Of a stretch of DNA of 64,000 bases, positions 17,451 through 26,843 are shown piece by piece. The notes beneath the pieces were generated by a model. It saw only the letters and a list, made by a program, of their open reading frames with translations. It ran no database searches and was not told the DNA's origin. The DNA is from Chitinophaga sp. YR627 (GTDB taxonomy: Bacteria; Bacteroidota; Bacteroidia; Chitinophagales; Chitinophagaceae). A program made the translations under genes and the position numbers. The stretch covers positions 1 to 64,000 of the forward strand of contig NZ_FOUX01000009.1 in the NCBI RefSeq assembly GCF_900114995.1, given 5' to 3'. Within the stretch, counting starts at the first letter, position 1. Each line of letters begins with the position of its first letter.

Positions 17451-20400
17451 TTAGAATTTCACCATCAGGTTAGCACCAAAGCTTCTTGTACGAGGCATAC
17501 CAAATGCTTCGAAACCCTGTGCGTTGCCGTTTGTATAGCTGGATTCCGGATCGAAGTTGTCGGTCTTCTTGTAAAGGATCAGCAGGTTACGTGCTACGAA
17601 AGACAGGGAAGCACTCTGTACGATTTTGAGTTTCGCTACCGGGATCTGATAGCTGAATACCACCTGACGTAATTTCACAAAGCTGCCATCATACAGGAAG
17701 TGATCAGTGTAATTCTTGGTGTTATCGTAGTAGAGACGCAGATTGGCTACCGGAATCGTGTTATGATATTCATTTCCTTTTTCATCCACGCCATTCAGTT
17801 CGATACCGTTCTCTCTGCCTACCAGTGTTTTCTTGTGCAGACCGAAACGGGTAGCATATACATCTGTACCGGAGAATACCTTGTTACCAAACTTACCGTC
17901 TACCAGGATGTCGAGGGACAGACGTTTGTAGTTAAAAGTATTGCTCAAACCCATTGTCAGTGGCGGTACGCCTCTTCCTAATGCTTTCAGTTCACTCTTC
18001 TGCTCATAACCGGAAGTACTGTTATAAACAATCTGTCCTTTTTCATTCTGTACAGTGGTGTAACCCATGATGATACCATAAGGTTGTCCTACTGTATTGT
18101 GTACAAATGCCCAGCTACCCACGCTCGTTGCCATTTGCAGGGTGTTCAGACCTGCAGCCAGCTGTTCTACTTTGCTCTCATTGTAAGCCATGTTATAGCT
18201 CACGTTCCAGGAGAAGTCTTTACGCTTGATCGGCGTACCTGTCAGGAGTAATTCAATACCTCTGTTAGAAAGCTTACCTACGTTCAGTAAGGCATTGTTA
18301 TAACCAGAGGCGGTAGAGATCGCAGTGCTTACGATATCGTCTGTTGTCTGTTTTTTGTAGTACGTCAGGTCAATGCCCAATCTGTTATTCAGAAACTGCG
18401 CTTCACCACCCACTTCATATGTTGTAGAGGTCAATGGTTTCAGGGTGGAGTTGGTTACCAGGTTCACCGCATTTGACTGCGTTACCTGCTGTACCGGACG
18501 GCCCAGGTGACCACCCTGTAACATGGTATATGTCTGATTCAGGATGTAAGGGTCCGGCGTTGCACCACCTACCTGTGCCCATGAAGCACGCAGTTTTGCA
18601 AAGCTGATCGCCTTCGGCATCTTCACCGCATCAGAGAGAATAAAGCTACCACCTACTGAAGGATAAAGAATGCTGTTGCTCAGTGGACTCAGTGTGGAGA
18701 ACCAGTCCTGACGGGCAGTAACATTCAGGAAGAAGATAGATTTGTAATCAAGATCCAGGGAACCAAACACTGAGTTGGTCGCTACTTTACCTCTTGTTGG
18801 TGTAGTCGTAGAGGTGGTCAGGTTGGTAGAGCTGTAGAAGAACGGAATGATGAACTGTGTACCTGCGATAGCCGTCTGATTGGTGTTAAAACGACGGGCG
18901 TTAGCACCCAGTAAAGCATTCACACCAATGTTACCTGCAATCTTGGTATTGTAACCTGCGGTCACCATGGAGTTGGTCTCTGCTACAGAATTTCTCAGTT
19001 CACTGTATTCACCTGCCGCACCGGTTGTGTATACGGTACCGGTTGGAATGATACCGATGTAGTTGTAGTCAAAAAAGTCACGGCTCACTGTTCCTTTTAC
19101 ATAAAGATTTTTCAGCAGATCGTATTTAACGCTGGCCTGACCGATAAAACGGTTTTTGGTATCGTTGTTTTTAAATCTGTTGACAACAAAATAAGGGTTG
19201 GAAGCGTAGGCTGTTTCGTTCCACTGGATCTCACGACCGGTTTCATCATAACCCGGATCCATCCAGCGTACATCAACCGTGTTGGCGACCATATACACGC
19301 CCCAGTTGGGGTTACCGGTGGCATCCCCGGAACTGGGACGGTTGGTTGCATTCTCAACATTATATTGCGCTATAGCTTCTATGCTCAGTTTTTTACCCAG
19401 GAAAGCATTCAGGTTCAGGTTCGCAATTTTTTTGTCGAACTTTGAATTGGGGATGATGGCTTTACTGTTAGTATTTGAGAGGGAGAAGCGGAAATTTACT
19501 GCTTCACTGCCACCGTTGAATGCTACTGTATTTGTAAAGGTAGATCCGGTACGGTAGAAGTTTTTGATATTATCTTTCTGTGGTGTATAAGGATGCATTT
19601 TTCCATCAAACGCGATATACTCTGTGCCATCCATTTTAGTACCCCATGAGCGGCGGCCGTAAGTGATCGCTTCTGCCTGTGAAGTTGGCTTCAGACCTTT
19701 ATCCCCCTGACCATACTCATACTGCCACTCAGGCAATACAGCTGGTGCTTCCAGTGTCATGGTTGTATTGTAGTCAACACCGATCCCTTTACGTGCACGG
19801 CCTTTTTTAGTAGTGATCACGATCACACCATTTGCAGCACGGGAACCATACAGTGCGGCAGCAGAACCACCTTTCAGTACACTGATCGTTTCGATGTCAT
19901 CCGGGTTGATACCACCGATACCATCACCTCTGTCCACGTTCTGTCCGCCACCACCGGTAGTAGGAGCACCACCTGGTGTAGTATTATCGATCGGCATACC
20001 ATTTACCACATACAGCGGCTGGTTATTACTACCCAGTGAGCTGTTACCACGGATGATCACACGACTGGAACCACCTGGACCACTGGCCAGACTGGTTGCA
20101 TTCACACCCGGGATCTTTCCGCTTAATGCATTGGCAACGTTCACTTCACGTGCCTGTGTGAATTCACTACCTTTTACTTCAGATACCGCATATACCAGGG
20201 CTTTCTTTTCCTTTCTGATACCCAATGCAGTAACAACTACTTCGGATAATGATTCGTTGGATTCTGCCAGACTGATAGCCAGTGGCGCATCCGCATCAGT
20301 TACATTTACTTCTTTTTTGGAAAAACCCATGGAACTGATCACCAGCACAAACGGCGGAGTAGCGCCTTTAAGGTTCAGTTCGAAGCTACCATCAGGACCG

Positions 20401-20894
20401 GCCATTGCAGCCACGTTTGAATTACCTTTCAGCACGATGCTTGCACCTGGTACAGGCGAACCATCAGGACCCGTTACTTTACCTTTCAGTTTATCAGCCA
20501 TCAGACTGTTCACATTAAGGATAGTGGATACTGTAGGTGTATATATAGAATATTGTGTTTTATTTACACGCATATAAGCAAGCGCAAAATCAGACAGCAG
20601 CAGACGTAAAGCTGCTTCAGTCTCCATGCTTTCTGCCTTTTCCATTAGTTCTGCTGATATAAGTTTCCCATCCAGTAATCCCTCTTTATAAGCGATACGG
20701 ACATTTTGAAATTTCTTTAGCTTGATTAAAGCTTCTTTAAGGGACACAGTGGCAGATACGTGTTTTACAGGGATCTTATCAGACTGCCTCATGGCATACA
20801 TCGAGGGCGTCTGTGCGCTGACAGATATGGCAATACCTGGCAGCAGGGCACAAGAGAGCAGCCCCAAAACGAGATTTTGGTTCAAAATGTTCAT
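17451..20894 (-). CDS. SusC/RagA-family TonB-dependent transporter with STN domain
   Basis: An 1147-residue outer-membrane channel. After the signal peptide (end near SVSAQ) come an STN domain (about 45-118), a carboxypeptidase-regulatory-like beta domain (about 132-212, KGKVTGPDGSPVPGASI), a plug (about 225-345, GKIPGVN, NNQPLYVVNGMPID, LKGGSAAALYGSRAANGVI) and a long barrel ending in Phe. The STN domain signals to a FecR anti-sigma factor, matching the FecR and ECF sigma genes 56 nt and about 1.2 kb upstream. It imports the substrate of the locus together with the SusD partner, driven by TonB-ExbB-ExbD. Confidence 0.95.
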   Translation of the reverse strand: MNILNQNLVLGLLSCALLPGIAISVSAQTPSMYAMRQSDKIPVKHVSATVSLKEALIKLKKFQNVRIAYKEGLLDGKLISAELMEKAESMETEAALRLLLSDFALAYMRVNKTQYSIYTPTVSTILNVNSLMADKLKGKVTGPDGSPVPGASIVLKGNSNVAAMAGPDGSFELNLKGATPPFVLVISSMGFSKKEVNVTDADAPLAISLAESNESLSEVVVTALGIRKEKKALVYAVSEVKGSEFTQAREVNVANALSGKIPGVNATSLASGPGGSSRVIIRGNSSLGSNNQPLYVVNGMPIDNTTPGGAPTTGGGGQNVDRGDGIGGINPDDIETISVLKGGSAAALYGSRAANGVIVITTKKGRARKGIGVDYNTTMTLEAPAVLPEWQYEYGQGDKGLKPTSQAEAITYGRRSWGTKMDGTEYIAFDGKMHPYTPQKDNIKNFYRTGSTFTNTVAFNGGSEAVNFRFSLSNTNSKAIIPNSKFDKKIANLNLNAFLGKKLSIEAIAQYNVENATNRPSSGDATGNPNWGVYMVANTVDVRWMDPGYDETGREIQWNETAYASNPYFVVNRFKNNDTKNRFIGQASVKYDLLKNLYVKGTVSRDFFDYNYIGIIPTGTVYTTGAAGEYSELRNSVAETNSMVTAGYNTKIAGNIGVNALLGANARRFNTNQTAIAGTQFIIPFFYSSTNLTTSTTTPTRGKVATNSVFGSLDLDYKSIFFLNVTARQDWFSTLSPLSNSILYPSVGGSFILSDAVKMPKAISFAKLRASWAQVGGATPDPYILNQTYTMLQGGHLGRPVQQVTQSNAVNLVTNSTLKPLTSTTYEVGGEAQFLNNRLGIDLTYYKKQTTDDIVSTAISTASGYNNALLNVGKLSNRGIELLLTGTPIKRKDFSWNVSYNMAYNESKVEQLAAGLNTLQMATSVGSWAFVHNTVGQPYGIIMGYTTVQNEKGQIVYNSTSGYEQKSELKALGRGVPPLTMGLSNTFNYKRLSLDILVDGKFGNKVFSGTDVYATRFGLHKKTLVGRENGIELNGVDEKGNEYHNTIPVANLRLYYDNTKNYTDHFLYDGSFVKLRQVVFSYQIPVAKLKIVQSASLSFVARNLLILYKKTDNFDPESSYTNGNAQGFEAFGMPRTRSFGANLMVKF

Positions 20895-20950
20895 AGTTTT
20901 TTTTTACGTGTCCTAGTATTCCCGCGTTAAGCGTGTGTTTTTCACACCGT

Positions 20951-22009
20951 TTACTTTCCTGAAGCGATGATTAATTCCTTCTCTGAAGGCTGTTCAATTC
21001 TGACGTTGAGCGTAGTAGTAATTACAGTCAATAGTTCTTCAACATTAGCTACGTTAATATCTCCCTCTATCTTTAGCTTTTTGATGGATTGTTCACTGAC
21101 CTTTACAGTGTAACCGTAATTATCCTGTAATGTCTCTATTATTTCTCCTAAAGTGGCATCGGTAAACGTCAGTGGTACCTGTATCCAACGTTTGATCGAT
21201 TCTGGTTTGTTTATTTTTTTGGTTAGCAATAAATGATTGTCTGCATACTCTATGTAATCTCCAGGCAACATGACCACTGCTTTGGGTGCAGCCGGTCCTT
21301 CTTTGAACCCTACCTGAATCTTACCTGTTACCAATCCTACTTTTGTTTTTCCGTGGCGGCTTCTTACATTAAATGAAGTACCCAGTACTTCGATGGTCAG
21401 TCCGTTGCTGTGTACCAGAAAACGCTGACCGGGCCTTACATTGGTGGTATCCCTGTTCAGGTGTTTGACATCGAAGAAAGCTTCTCCTTCTATCCATACT
21501 TCTCTGGGAGCGATCGTATCCCATTTTTCCTGAAAGGAGATAGAAGAGGTGGCGTTCAATGTCACTACTGAATGGTCGGGCAGGGTGATCGTTCTTTTCT
21601 CGCCGTATCCTGTTGCGATCATCTCCATGTGCGGCCTGTTCAGCTTACTGTAGATCAGATATCCGCCGGCAGTGGCTATCAAAGCGATAGCAGCTGCTCT
21701 TACCCATACATTCATTCTGCGGAAGATACCCGGACGACGGGATTCTTCTGCTGCAATGGTAGCAGTGATCCGGTCCAGCAAATGCGCTTTGTTGTCCTTG
21801 TTTTCCCAGATCTCCTGCGAACGGTAGGTACGGATCACATTGACTGCAAAATTGAAATTATCAGCAGCTGAAGGGTACTGTACAGGGAATTCGCTCCAGA
21901 ACTGTGCTACAAGAACGTCCTGCTCTTTGCCTGACACCCATTTAATGAAGGCATCATCATCCAGGAAATTCTCCAGTGTATACGTCGTATATTTTTCATT
22001 GTTCATCAC
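20951..22009 (-). CDS. FecR-family anti-sigma factor
   Basis: A 352-residue inner-membrane protein. About 107 cytoplasmic residues come first, then one helix (VRAAAIALIATAGGYLIY), a periplasmic FecR domain (KRTITLPDHSVVTLNATSSI, WIEGEAFFDVKHL) and a C-terminal DUF4974-type domain. It holds the ECF sigma factor encoded 42 nt upstream inactive until the STN domain of the SusC protein reports substrate. The arrangement sigma-FecR-SusC-SusD is the standard trans-envelope induction circuit, so the genes downstream are probably substrate-induced. Confidence 0.95.
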   Translation of the reverse strand: MMNNEKYTTYTLENFLDDDAFIKWVSGKEQDVLVAQFWSEFPVQYPSAADNFNFAVNVIRTYRSQEIWENKDNKAHLLDRITATIAAEESRRPGIFRRMNVWVRAAAIALIATAGGYLIYSKLNRPHMEMIATGYGEKRTITLPDHSVVTLNATSSISFQEKWDTIAPREVWIEGEAFFDVKHLNRDTTNVRPGQRFLVHSNGLTIEVLGTSFNVRSRHGKTKVGLVTGKIQVGFKEGPAAPKAVVMLPGDYIEYADNHLLLTKKINKPESIKRWIQVPLTFTDATLGEIIETLQDNYGYTVKVSEQSIKKLKIEGDINVANVEELLTVITTTLNVRIEQPSEKELIIASGK

Positions 22010-22051
22010 GATATCCCCTATTTACTACTATTAGACATGACATGGTTGAAA

Positions 22052-22672
22052 TTATCCCTCGGTTACCGGAATTTTTTTAGAAAAATTTCCAAAGAGGAAT
22101 ATCATAATACTTAGGAAGGTCAGGAAGCGTTTATCTGACACTTTATGAAGGTTGTCGAGGGCCTTGTATAATAATTTATATGTGGAGCTCATATTGATGT
22201 CCATAATGACGGATATTTCCTCATAGGACATGCCTTCATAAAAACGGAGAAAGATGATTTCCTGCTGACGGGCAGGCAGTGTATTGACAAGTGCGATGAC
22301 CTGATTTCTGAGTTCCTGTTCTTCCTGGCGGAAAGAGGCATCAGGTATAAAGTTGACAGCAAAAGTTCCCTGTCCGGATGCATTATCCAGTTCTACAAAT
22401 TTAGACAGGGATTGTATTTTACGAAACAATGTAGAGCGTAACGCTTTATACAGGTAATTCTTCACGGAGGCCGGATTGCCCAGCCGTGCGCGGGTAGTCC
22501 ATAGTCTTACAAAAAGATCATGTACCACATCCTGGATCAGATCCGCATCCTGCGTAAATTTGCGGCCGTAATTGTTCAACAATTCATAAAATTCACCGTA
22601 GAGCGCAGTAAAGGCGTCCCAATCTCCCTGTTTAAACGCATTCCACCATAACACGTGACTCTCCGATTGCAT
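22052..22672 (-). CDS. ECF RNA polymerase sigma factor
   Basis: A 206-residue sigma-70 ECF protein. Region 2 contains LIQDVVHDLFVRLWTTRARL for -10 recognition; region 4 contains LPARQQEIIFLRFYEGMSYEEIS, the helix-turn-helix for -35 recognition, then a hydrophobic C-terminal tail. It opens the catabolic locus, followed by its FecR partner, and probably drives transcription of the SusC-SusD-enzyme genes. Confidence 0.95.
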   Translation of the reverse strand: MQSESHVLWWNAFKQGDWDAFTALYGEFYELLNNYGRKFTQDADLIQDVVHDLFVRLWTTRARLGNPASVKNYLYKALRSTLFRKIQSLSKFVELDNASGQGTFAVNFIPDASFRQEEQELRNQVIALVNTLPARQQEIIFLRFYEGMSYEEISVIMDINMSSTYKLLYKALDNLHKVSDKRFLTFLSIMIFLFGNFSKKIPVTEG

Positions 22673-22746
22673 TGGCAGTTAGTTTATCAAGACGATTCCT
22701 AATAATACAAAAAAAATACCGCCCGGTGATAACATTTTCGTTCGCG

Positions 22747-23823
22747 TCAGATTTTTACGATTATATTTCTTTTATACATGATCCATACTGGTATGAACAT
22801 CAGGATCACCAATGTGATCGCGGCTGCAAGGGATGCATTGAATGGAGATAAGAAACTGCCATATGTGCGGAACATGCCACCTGACATACCTTTAAATATC
22901 ATAGGAATGGCGCCGGATAAAACATAGGCTGTGATCGCATTACGACCAAAGGCTACAAAAGGTGGTGTGATACGCTTGTATTGCTGCACATCAATGAGCC
23001 AGTAAGAAAGCGCGAGACCCATAGCGGCCAGTCCGCCGGTATACAAAACAAAAGAACTTGTCCATAATGATTTATTGATCGGGAAAAAGCCATCCCATAT
23101 CAATCCCGCTATCACTGACAGAAAACCTGCTGCAAATAACCAGGACACCTTCTCCGCATCTGCAACATCTTTTCTGCGTAACCAGTCGCCGGTCATAATA
23201 CCTAACAATCCTGTGGATATCGCAGGCAGTGTACTAAGCAATCCTTCAGGGTCCCAGGTACGGGCCTGTTTCCAGAGATGCTGCTCACCCAGTACTGTTC
23301 TGTCTATCCAGGCAGCAAGATTGGTTTCCGCTTCCAGATTAGCCGGACCATATCCGGGTACCGGTACCACTGTCATCAGCAGCCAGTAGATCACCAGAAA
23401 CGAAAAACAAAGCCATATACGGGTCTTTGCGCCCGTTTTTAAGTACAATAAGGAGATAACAAGGAAAACGATAGAAATGCGCTGTAATACGCCTAAAATC
23501 CTCAGATTGCGGAAGTCAAAAGAGGGGATCAGACGAAAAGCGAGTCCGATAGCAAAAAGTATCGCCGCACGGCGGATGATATGAATGATCAGTGAGGTAT
23601 GTCCGCTGACATCAGCTTTTCTGCTGCTCAGCGCAAAAGTGACCGATACCCCGACCATAAAAAGGAAGAAGGGAAAGACCAGGTCTGTAGGTGTACAACC
23701 ATTCCATTTTGAATGTTCCAGTGGCGGATAGACATACGACCAGCTTCCCGGATTATTTACCAATATCATGGCAGCAACAGTTAATCCGCGGAAGAAGTCG
23801 AGCGAAAGGAGCCTTTGTTTCAT
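22747..23823 (-). CDS. HGSNAT-like membrane acyltransferase (DUF5009)
   Basis: A 358-residue protein with about ten membrane helices. It opens with RLLSLDFFRGLTVAAMILVNNPGSWSYVY, followed by the short extramembrane LEHSKWNGCTPTDLVFPFFLFMVGVS. This is the signature of heparan-alpha-glucosaminide N-acetyltransferase-like proteins of Bacteroidota, which are proposed to move acetyl groups across the membrane onto sugars. Substrate unknown. It lies 74 bp upstream of the ECF sigma gene on the same strand, so co-transcription is possible but not shown. Confidence 0.88.
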   Translation of the reverse strand: MKQRLLSLDFFRGLTVAAMILVNNPGSWSYVYPPLEHSKWNGCTPTDLVFPFFLFMVGVSVTFALSSRKADVSGHTSLIIHIIRRAAILFAIGLAFRLIPSFDFRNLRILGVLQRISIVFLVISLLYLKTGAKTRIWLCFSFLVIYWLLMTVVPVPGYGPANLEAETNLAAWIDRTVLGEQHLWKQARTWDPEGLLSTLPAISTGLLGIMTGDWLRRKDVADAEKVSWLFAAGFLSVIAGLIWDGFFPINKSLWTSSFVLYTGGLAAMGLALSYWLIDVQQYKRITPPFVAFGRNAITAYVLSGAIPMIFKGMSGGMFRTYGSFLSPFNASLAAAITLVILMFIPVWIMYKRNIIVKI

Positions 23824-23890
23824 TGACGTGACGATTTAATGCTGGTTGCCTGTTAAGATAGCAGAATAAATTTTATCACAAAAGCTCCTT

Positions 23891-24568
23891 CTACTGATTT
23901 TCTCTGAATGCGATAAAGGCTTCCCTTCCGTAATGGTCTGCCTTGCGGGTTGTTTCAGGCAGACGGTATGTTACACACATCTTCAGTACAAGGGCTGTAG
24001 CTGTCTCCAGAGAGACTTTATGACCGGTGGAAATGAATACAGGATTGATCCCTTCCTGTGTTCTGAGGGCATTACCAATATGCTCACCATTGTCTTCCGC
24101 CAGTAAAGGACTGACAGCGCCTCTTTCAGCAGCCAGCTCCTCATACTTTCCAAACAAACGGGTTTTACCACATCCCAGTGTAGGGACATCCAGCAGTACG
24201 CCCATGTGACAGGCGAGTCCGAAGCGGCGGGGATGCGCGATTCCCTGTCCGTCGCAGATAATGACGTCAGGCCGGTGTTGTAGTTTCTTCCAGGCCTCCA
24301 GCAATACCGGCATTTCCCGGAAAGAAAACAAACCGGGGATATAAGGGAAAGTAACCTGCATACAATGCGTAGCCACTTCCACGACTTCCAGTGTGTTAAA
24401 ATCAAGTATGACAAAAGCACCTGCAATCAGGTCGCTTTCCTTATCATACTCTACATCAACACCTGCAATGAGCTTTATTTCAGCAGGCAGCTCGTCTTTC
24501 CTGATCACCCTGGACCGTAAGTCTTCCTGTAATTGTATCGCTTCCTGTTCTGTAAGTATCGTGTTCAT
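23891..24568 (-). CDS. nfi: Endonuclease V
   Basis: Endonuclease V cuts one phosphodiester bond 3' to hypoxanthine (deaminated adenine) and starts its repair. The 225-residue protein has the motifs IAGVDVEYD (catalytic Asp), YIPGLFSFREMP (wedge PYIP segment), DVIICDGQGIAHPRRFGLACHMG (second catalytic Asp and the inosine-binding Gly) and GHKVSLETA with a C-terminal Asp-His. Normal length. No coupling to a neighbour is evident. Confidence 0.96.
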   Translation of the reverse strand: MNTILTEQEAIQLQEDLRSRVIRKDELPAEIKLIAGVDVEYDKESDLIAGAFVILDFNTLEVVEVATHCMQVTFPYIPGLFSFREMPVLLEAWKKLQHRPDVIICDGQGIAHPRRFGLACHMGVLLDVPTLGCGKTRLFGKYEELAAERGAVSPLLAEDNGEHIGNALRTQEGINPVFISTGHKVSLETATALVLKMCVTYRLPETTRKADHYGREAFIAFRENQ

Positions 24569-24684
24569 GATAAATTTCCTTTACTTCCTAAACGCGTCAC
24601 AGCTGAGCGCTGTAACTTTTGAGTCCGCCAGTGCGTTTAACTGACAATTGCAACCCCGTGATCAATCAACCAGACTAAACGAAA

Positions 24685-24996
24685 ATGAAACGTATTATTG
24701 CTATTTGTACCCTAATATCAGCATTTGCCTGCTCAAAAGAGCATAACAGGATTTTTAAAGGGATCATAACTGAATCGGACAATTGCTGCTCTTCAATGGA
24801 AGGCGGCAGAATTTACAAGGTGAATATCATTGGATCGGACAGTACCGTCACAACGGTATTACCGACAGCATACCAACCCGGAGATGCCATTGCATTTACC
24901 ATGCACACAAATGATACACCTCCGGCAATATTGTGTCTTGCGATCTGTACAATGCCCCAACTTGTAAAGCTATCGGATGTGACAAGAGTAGAGTAA
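24685..24996 (+). CDS. Small exported Cys-rich protein, unknown
   Basis: A 103-residue protein with a signal-peptide-like N-terminus ending in AFAC. It may be a lipoprotein, although the Phe at -2 is less typical. The mature part holds four more Cys (a Cys-Cys pair and two near CLAICTMP) that could form disulfides. No family recognised. It ends seven bases before the stop codon of the convergent SUKH gene. Confidence 0.55.
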   Translation: MKRIIAICTLISAFACSKEHNRIFKGIITESDNCCSSMEGGRIYKVNIIGSDSTVTTVLPTAYQPGDAIAFTMHTNDTPPAILCLAICTMPQLVKLSDVTRVE

Positions 24997-25003
24997 CAAA
25001 CCG

Positions 25004-25459
25004 TTATTTCTTAATAACGCCATCAAACTTTAATACTTTATTCAGCTCTTCCCTGATCAACTGGGAAAAGGAGGGTTTAAAAACATCAGCTTTACCCGCA
25101 TCCAGTACATAAACAGCAGGATCGTCTTCCTGTGACGCACAATCGAAGAAATAAGAGGAAAGCCCCTGCCACTGGCCAAAAAAGAAGTGACTGTCTTTGA
25201 TTACAAAGGCTGTGGAGCCAGTGTCTGTCAATGATTTGACAGCATCTTTCCTGTTCTGCGCCAGATAAGATACTTCACTTGAATAATTTCTCAGAATACG
25301 TCCCTTTTTCTTTCCGAATATGGTGATGAATTCCACGTAGGCTAAGGGAAGCTTTACATTATACTGTAACTCAATCGCTTTGATCTCTTCTGCATTAACT
25401 CCCTGAGGATCACCCAGGTGCTTTGGATATTGCTGTAAAAAATCCAGGTACTTTGCCAT
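25004..25459 (-). CDS. SMI1/KNR4 (SUKH) family protein
   Basis: A 151-residue soluble protein with the SUKH fold signature: AIELQYNVKLPLAYVEFITIFG near residues 28-49, a strand giving VIKDSHFFFGQWQ, and the FFDCASQEDDPAVYVLD segment near the end. SUKH proteins commonly serve as immunity proteins against polymorphic toxins. No toxin gene is recognisable next to it, so here it is an orphan, possibly a retained protection gene. Function otherwise unknown. Confidence 0.75.
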   Translation of the reverse strand: MAKYLDFLQQYPKHLGDPQGVNAEEIKAIELQYNVKLPLAYVEFITIFGKKKGRILRNYSSEVSYLAQNRKDAVKSLTDTGSTAFVIKDSHFFFGQWQGLSSYFFDCASQEDDPAVYVLDAGKADVFKPSFSQLIREELNKVLKFDGVIKK

Positions 25460-26037
25460 GTGATAGTCTGATAATAAAACATAATATTAATTATTTTTTC
25501 CATGAAACGTGGGAATTTTTCCACGACCTGTTGCGCCTGGTATAAGATCGTGTTTGCGGATGATAGAATTGACTATCGCTGATGTAGAGGGGATATCGTT
25601 GTATACGGGTTAGATTGCACCTGGATGAGGTCCGGCACTGAAACAGATGACAATCATCAATGGAGAAAAAGAAGTGAGGGAAAATATAAAGCTGGGTCAA
25701 ATAATGGAAGAAAGGCCATTCGTACTGTCCCTATCCCAAAATAGATGCCAGAATGTAGTACAATCTACACACAATTATCCTGAAGCACCACATGAGTGCG
25801 ACGCACACACGCCTCTAATTATTAGTGTTCAATGCATTAAGCAGCGCGCTCAGATCTTATCAACATTCGCTGATTTAGTGGACTGGGCGCATTATTGCTA
25901 TCAATGATCAATACGCAAAAACAACTGCTCTCTTTCTGGCATCAGGTTGCCCTTCAGCCTGTTTATACTCACTGACTACGAAACTGGTATGATTTTACGC
26001 GCAATTAATTAAGCGTTCACCATTTAAACCAGACAGG
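25460..26037. other. 578-bp stretch without a supported gene
   Basis: Only short, unconvincing frames are present on either strand, with many stops and no start-plus-motif support. A near-palindrome (CGTGGGA...TTCCACG, about 25508-25525) lies upstream of the SUKH gene. No RNA gene was recognised. Confidence 0.6.
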
Positions 26038-26460
26038 ATGAAAAAGACTACCAGGGATGTTGCCGTTATCGCGGGAGTAAGTGTCATCGCCGGATCACGT
26101 GCGACCTTAGCACCGGCATTACTGTTTCCGGAAAATAAAGTACTGACCATGATGGCTGCCGGTGAGGCTTATGTGGATAAACTACCGGGTATTGGTGACA
26201 GAATAGCTCCCTCAGGGTTGGTAGCCCGAAGCATTTCAGGGGCTTTTACCGGTGCTGTGGTGAGTAAACGCAGACAGAAGAATATGTGGCTGGGAGCGCT
26301 TGTGGGTGCTGCTGCTGCCTGCGCCGGGGCTTATGTAACGTACTATGCCCGCAAGAAAATCGGACAGATCACCCGTACGCCCGACCCCATCGTCGGACTG
26401 ATCGAAGACGTCACGATGATCTGCCTTGGAAGCATATTACTGGACGACGACCGAATATAG
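26038..26460 (+). CDS. DUF4126-like small membrane protein
   Basis: A 140-residue protein with several Gly/Ala-rich hydrophobic segments (VAVIAGVSVIAGSRATLAP, LGALVGAAAACAGAYVTYYA, and a C-terminal VTMICLGSILL). The segment GEAYVDKLPGIGDRIAP matches the conserved loop of DUF4126-type proteins, which have no established function. It stands alone on the plus strand; a hairpin follows at 26476-26504. Confidence 0.65.
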   Translation: MKKTTRDVAVIAGVSVIAGSRATLAPALLFPENKVLTMMAAGEAYVDKLPGIGDRIAPSGLVARSISGAFTGAVVSKRRQKNMWLGALVGAAAACAGAYVTYYARKKIGQITRTPDPIVGLIEDVTMICLGSILLDDDRI

Positions 26461-26475
26461 ACTATGTATAAACCT

Positions 26476-26504
26476 AAGGCCGTCCACCTCTGGCGGACGG
26501 CCTT
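26476..26504. terminator. Hairpin after the DUF4126-like gene
   Basis: Arms AAGGCCGTCCACC and GGCGGACGGCCTT (one mismatch) with a TCT loop. No T-run follows, so termination strength is uncertain. Confidence 0.5.
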
Positions 26505-26758
26505 CGCTTGTCTGATAGTGTCCATTGTTCTGTTCGTATAAACCACGTTTCGCTGCCATCTCTTTGGCGGGTACCGGATATTAGCGTCGCAGTATGGACA
26601 CCGGGGTAAATACGCAAAAGCAATTTAGATAGCAGAGAATTTTGTTATCAATCAGACAACTAAATATCAGGAAGAGAGACAGCAACATGATGCGACAGGC
26701 AACATAATAAGATGCATTCGTGTAACAGTTATCGTGTGTAATCAAACAGGCATTAAAA
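26505..26758. other. Intergenic DNA with no recognised content
   Basis: Together with the flanking hairpins this makes 383 bases without a gene between the DUF4126-like and fucosidase genes. Neither strand shows a plausible frame or RNA motif. Confidence 0.5.
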
Positions 26759-26818
26759 AGGCTTTATCCTTCAATGATCCTTCATTCATAAACGAAAGAT
26801 CGACGTAGGATAAAGCCT
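26759..26818 (-). terminator. Terminator of the fucosidase gene
   Basis: Twelve-base arms AGGCTTTATCCT (26759-26770) and AGGATAAAGCCT (26807-26818) are followed on the minus strand by TTTTT. It lies 25 nt beyond the fucosidase stop. Confidence 0.75.
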
Positions 26819-26843
26819 CTCTGATAAACTTTATAAACAGTGA

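Noticed and set aside
19813..20577. Plus-strand frame of 254 codons inside the SusC gene
   Set aside because: Pro/Ser-rich sequence of the type produced by reading Gly/Ser-rich barrel and plug codons backwards; no start or motif.
25540..25640. Short plus-strand frame that loosely resembles a LytTR-type DNA-binding remnant
   Set aside because: Only about a dozen residues resemble that family and stops interrupt both sides. No start codon or neighbour supports it.
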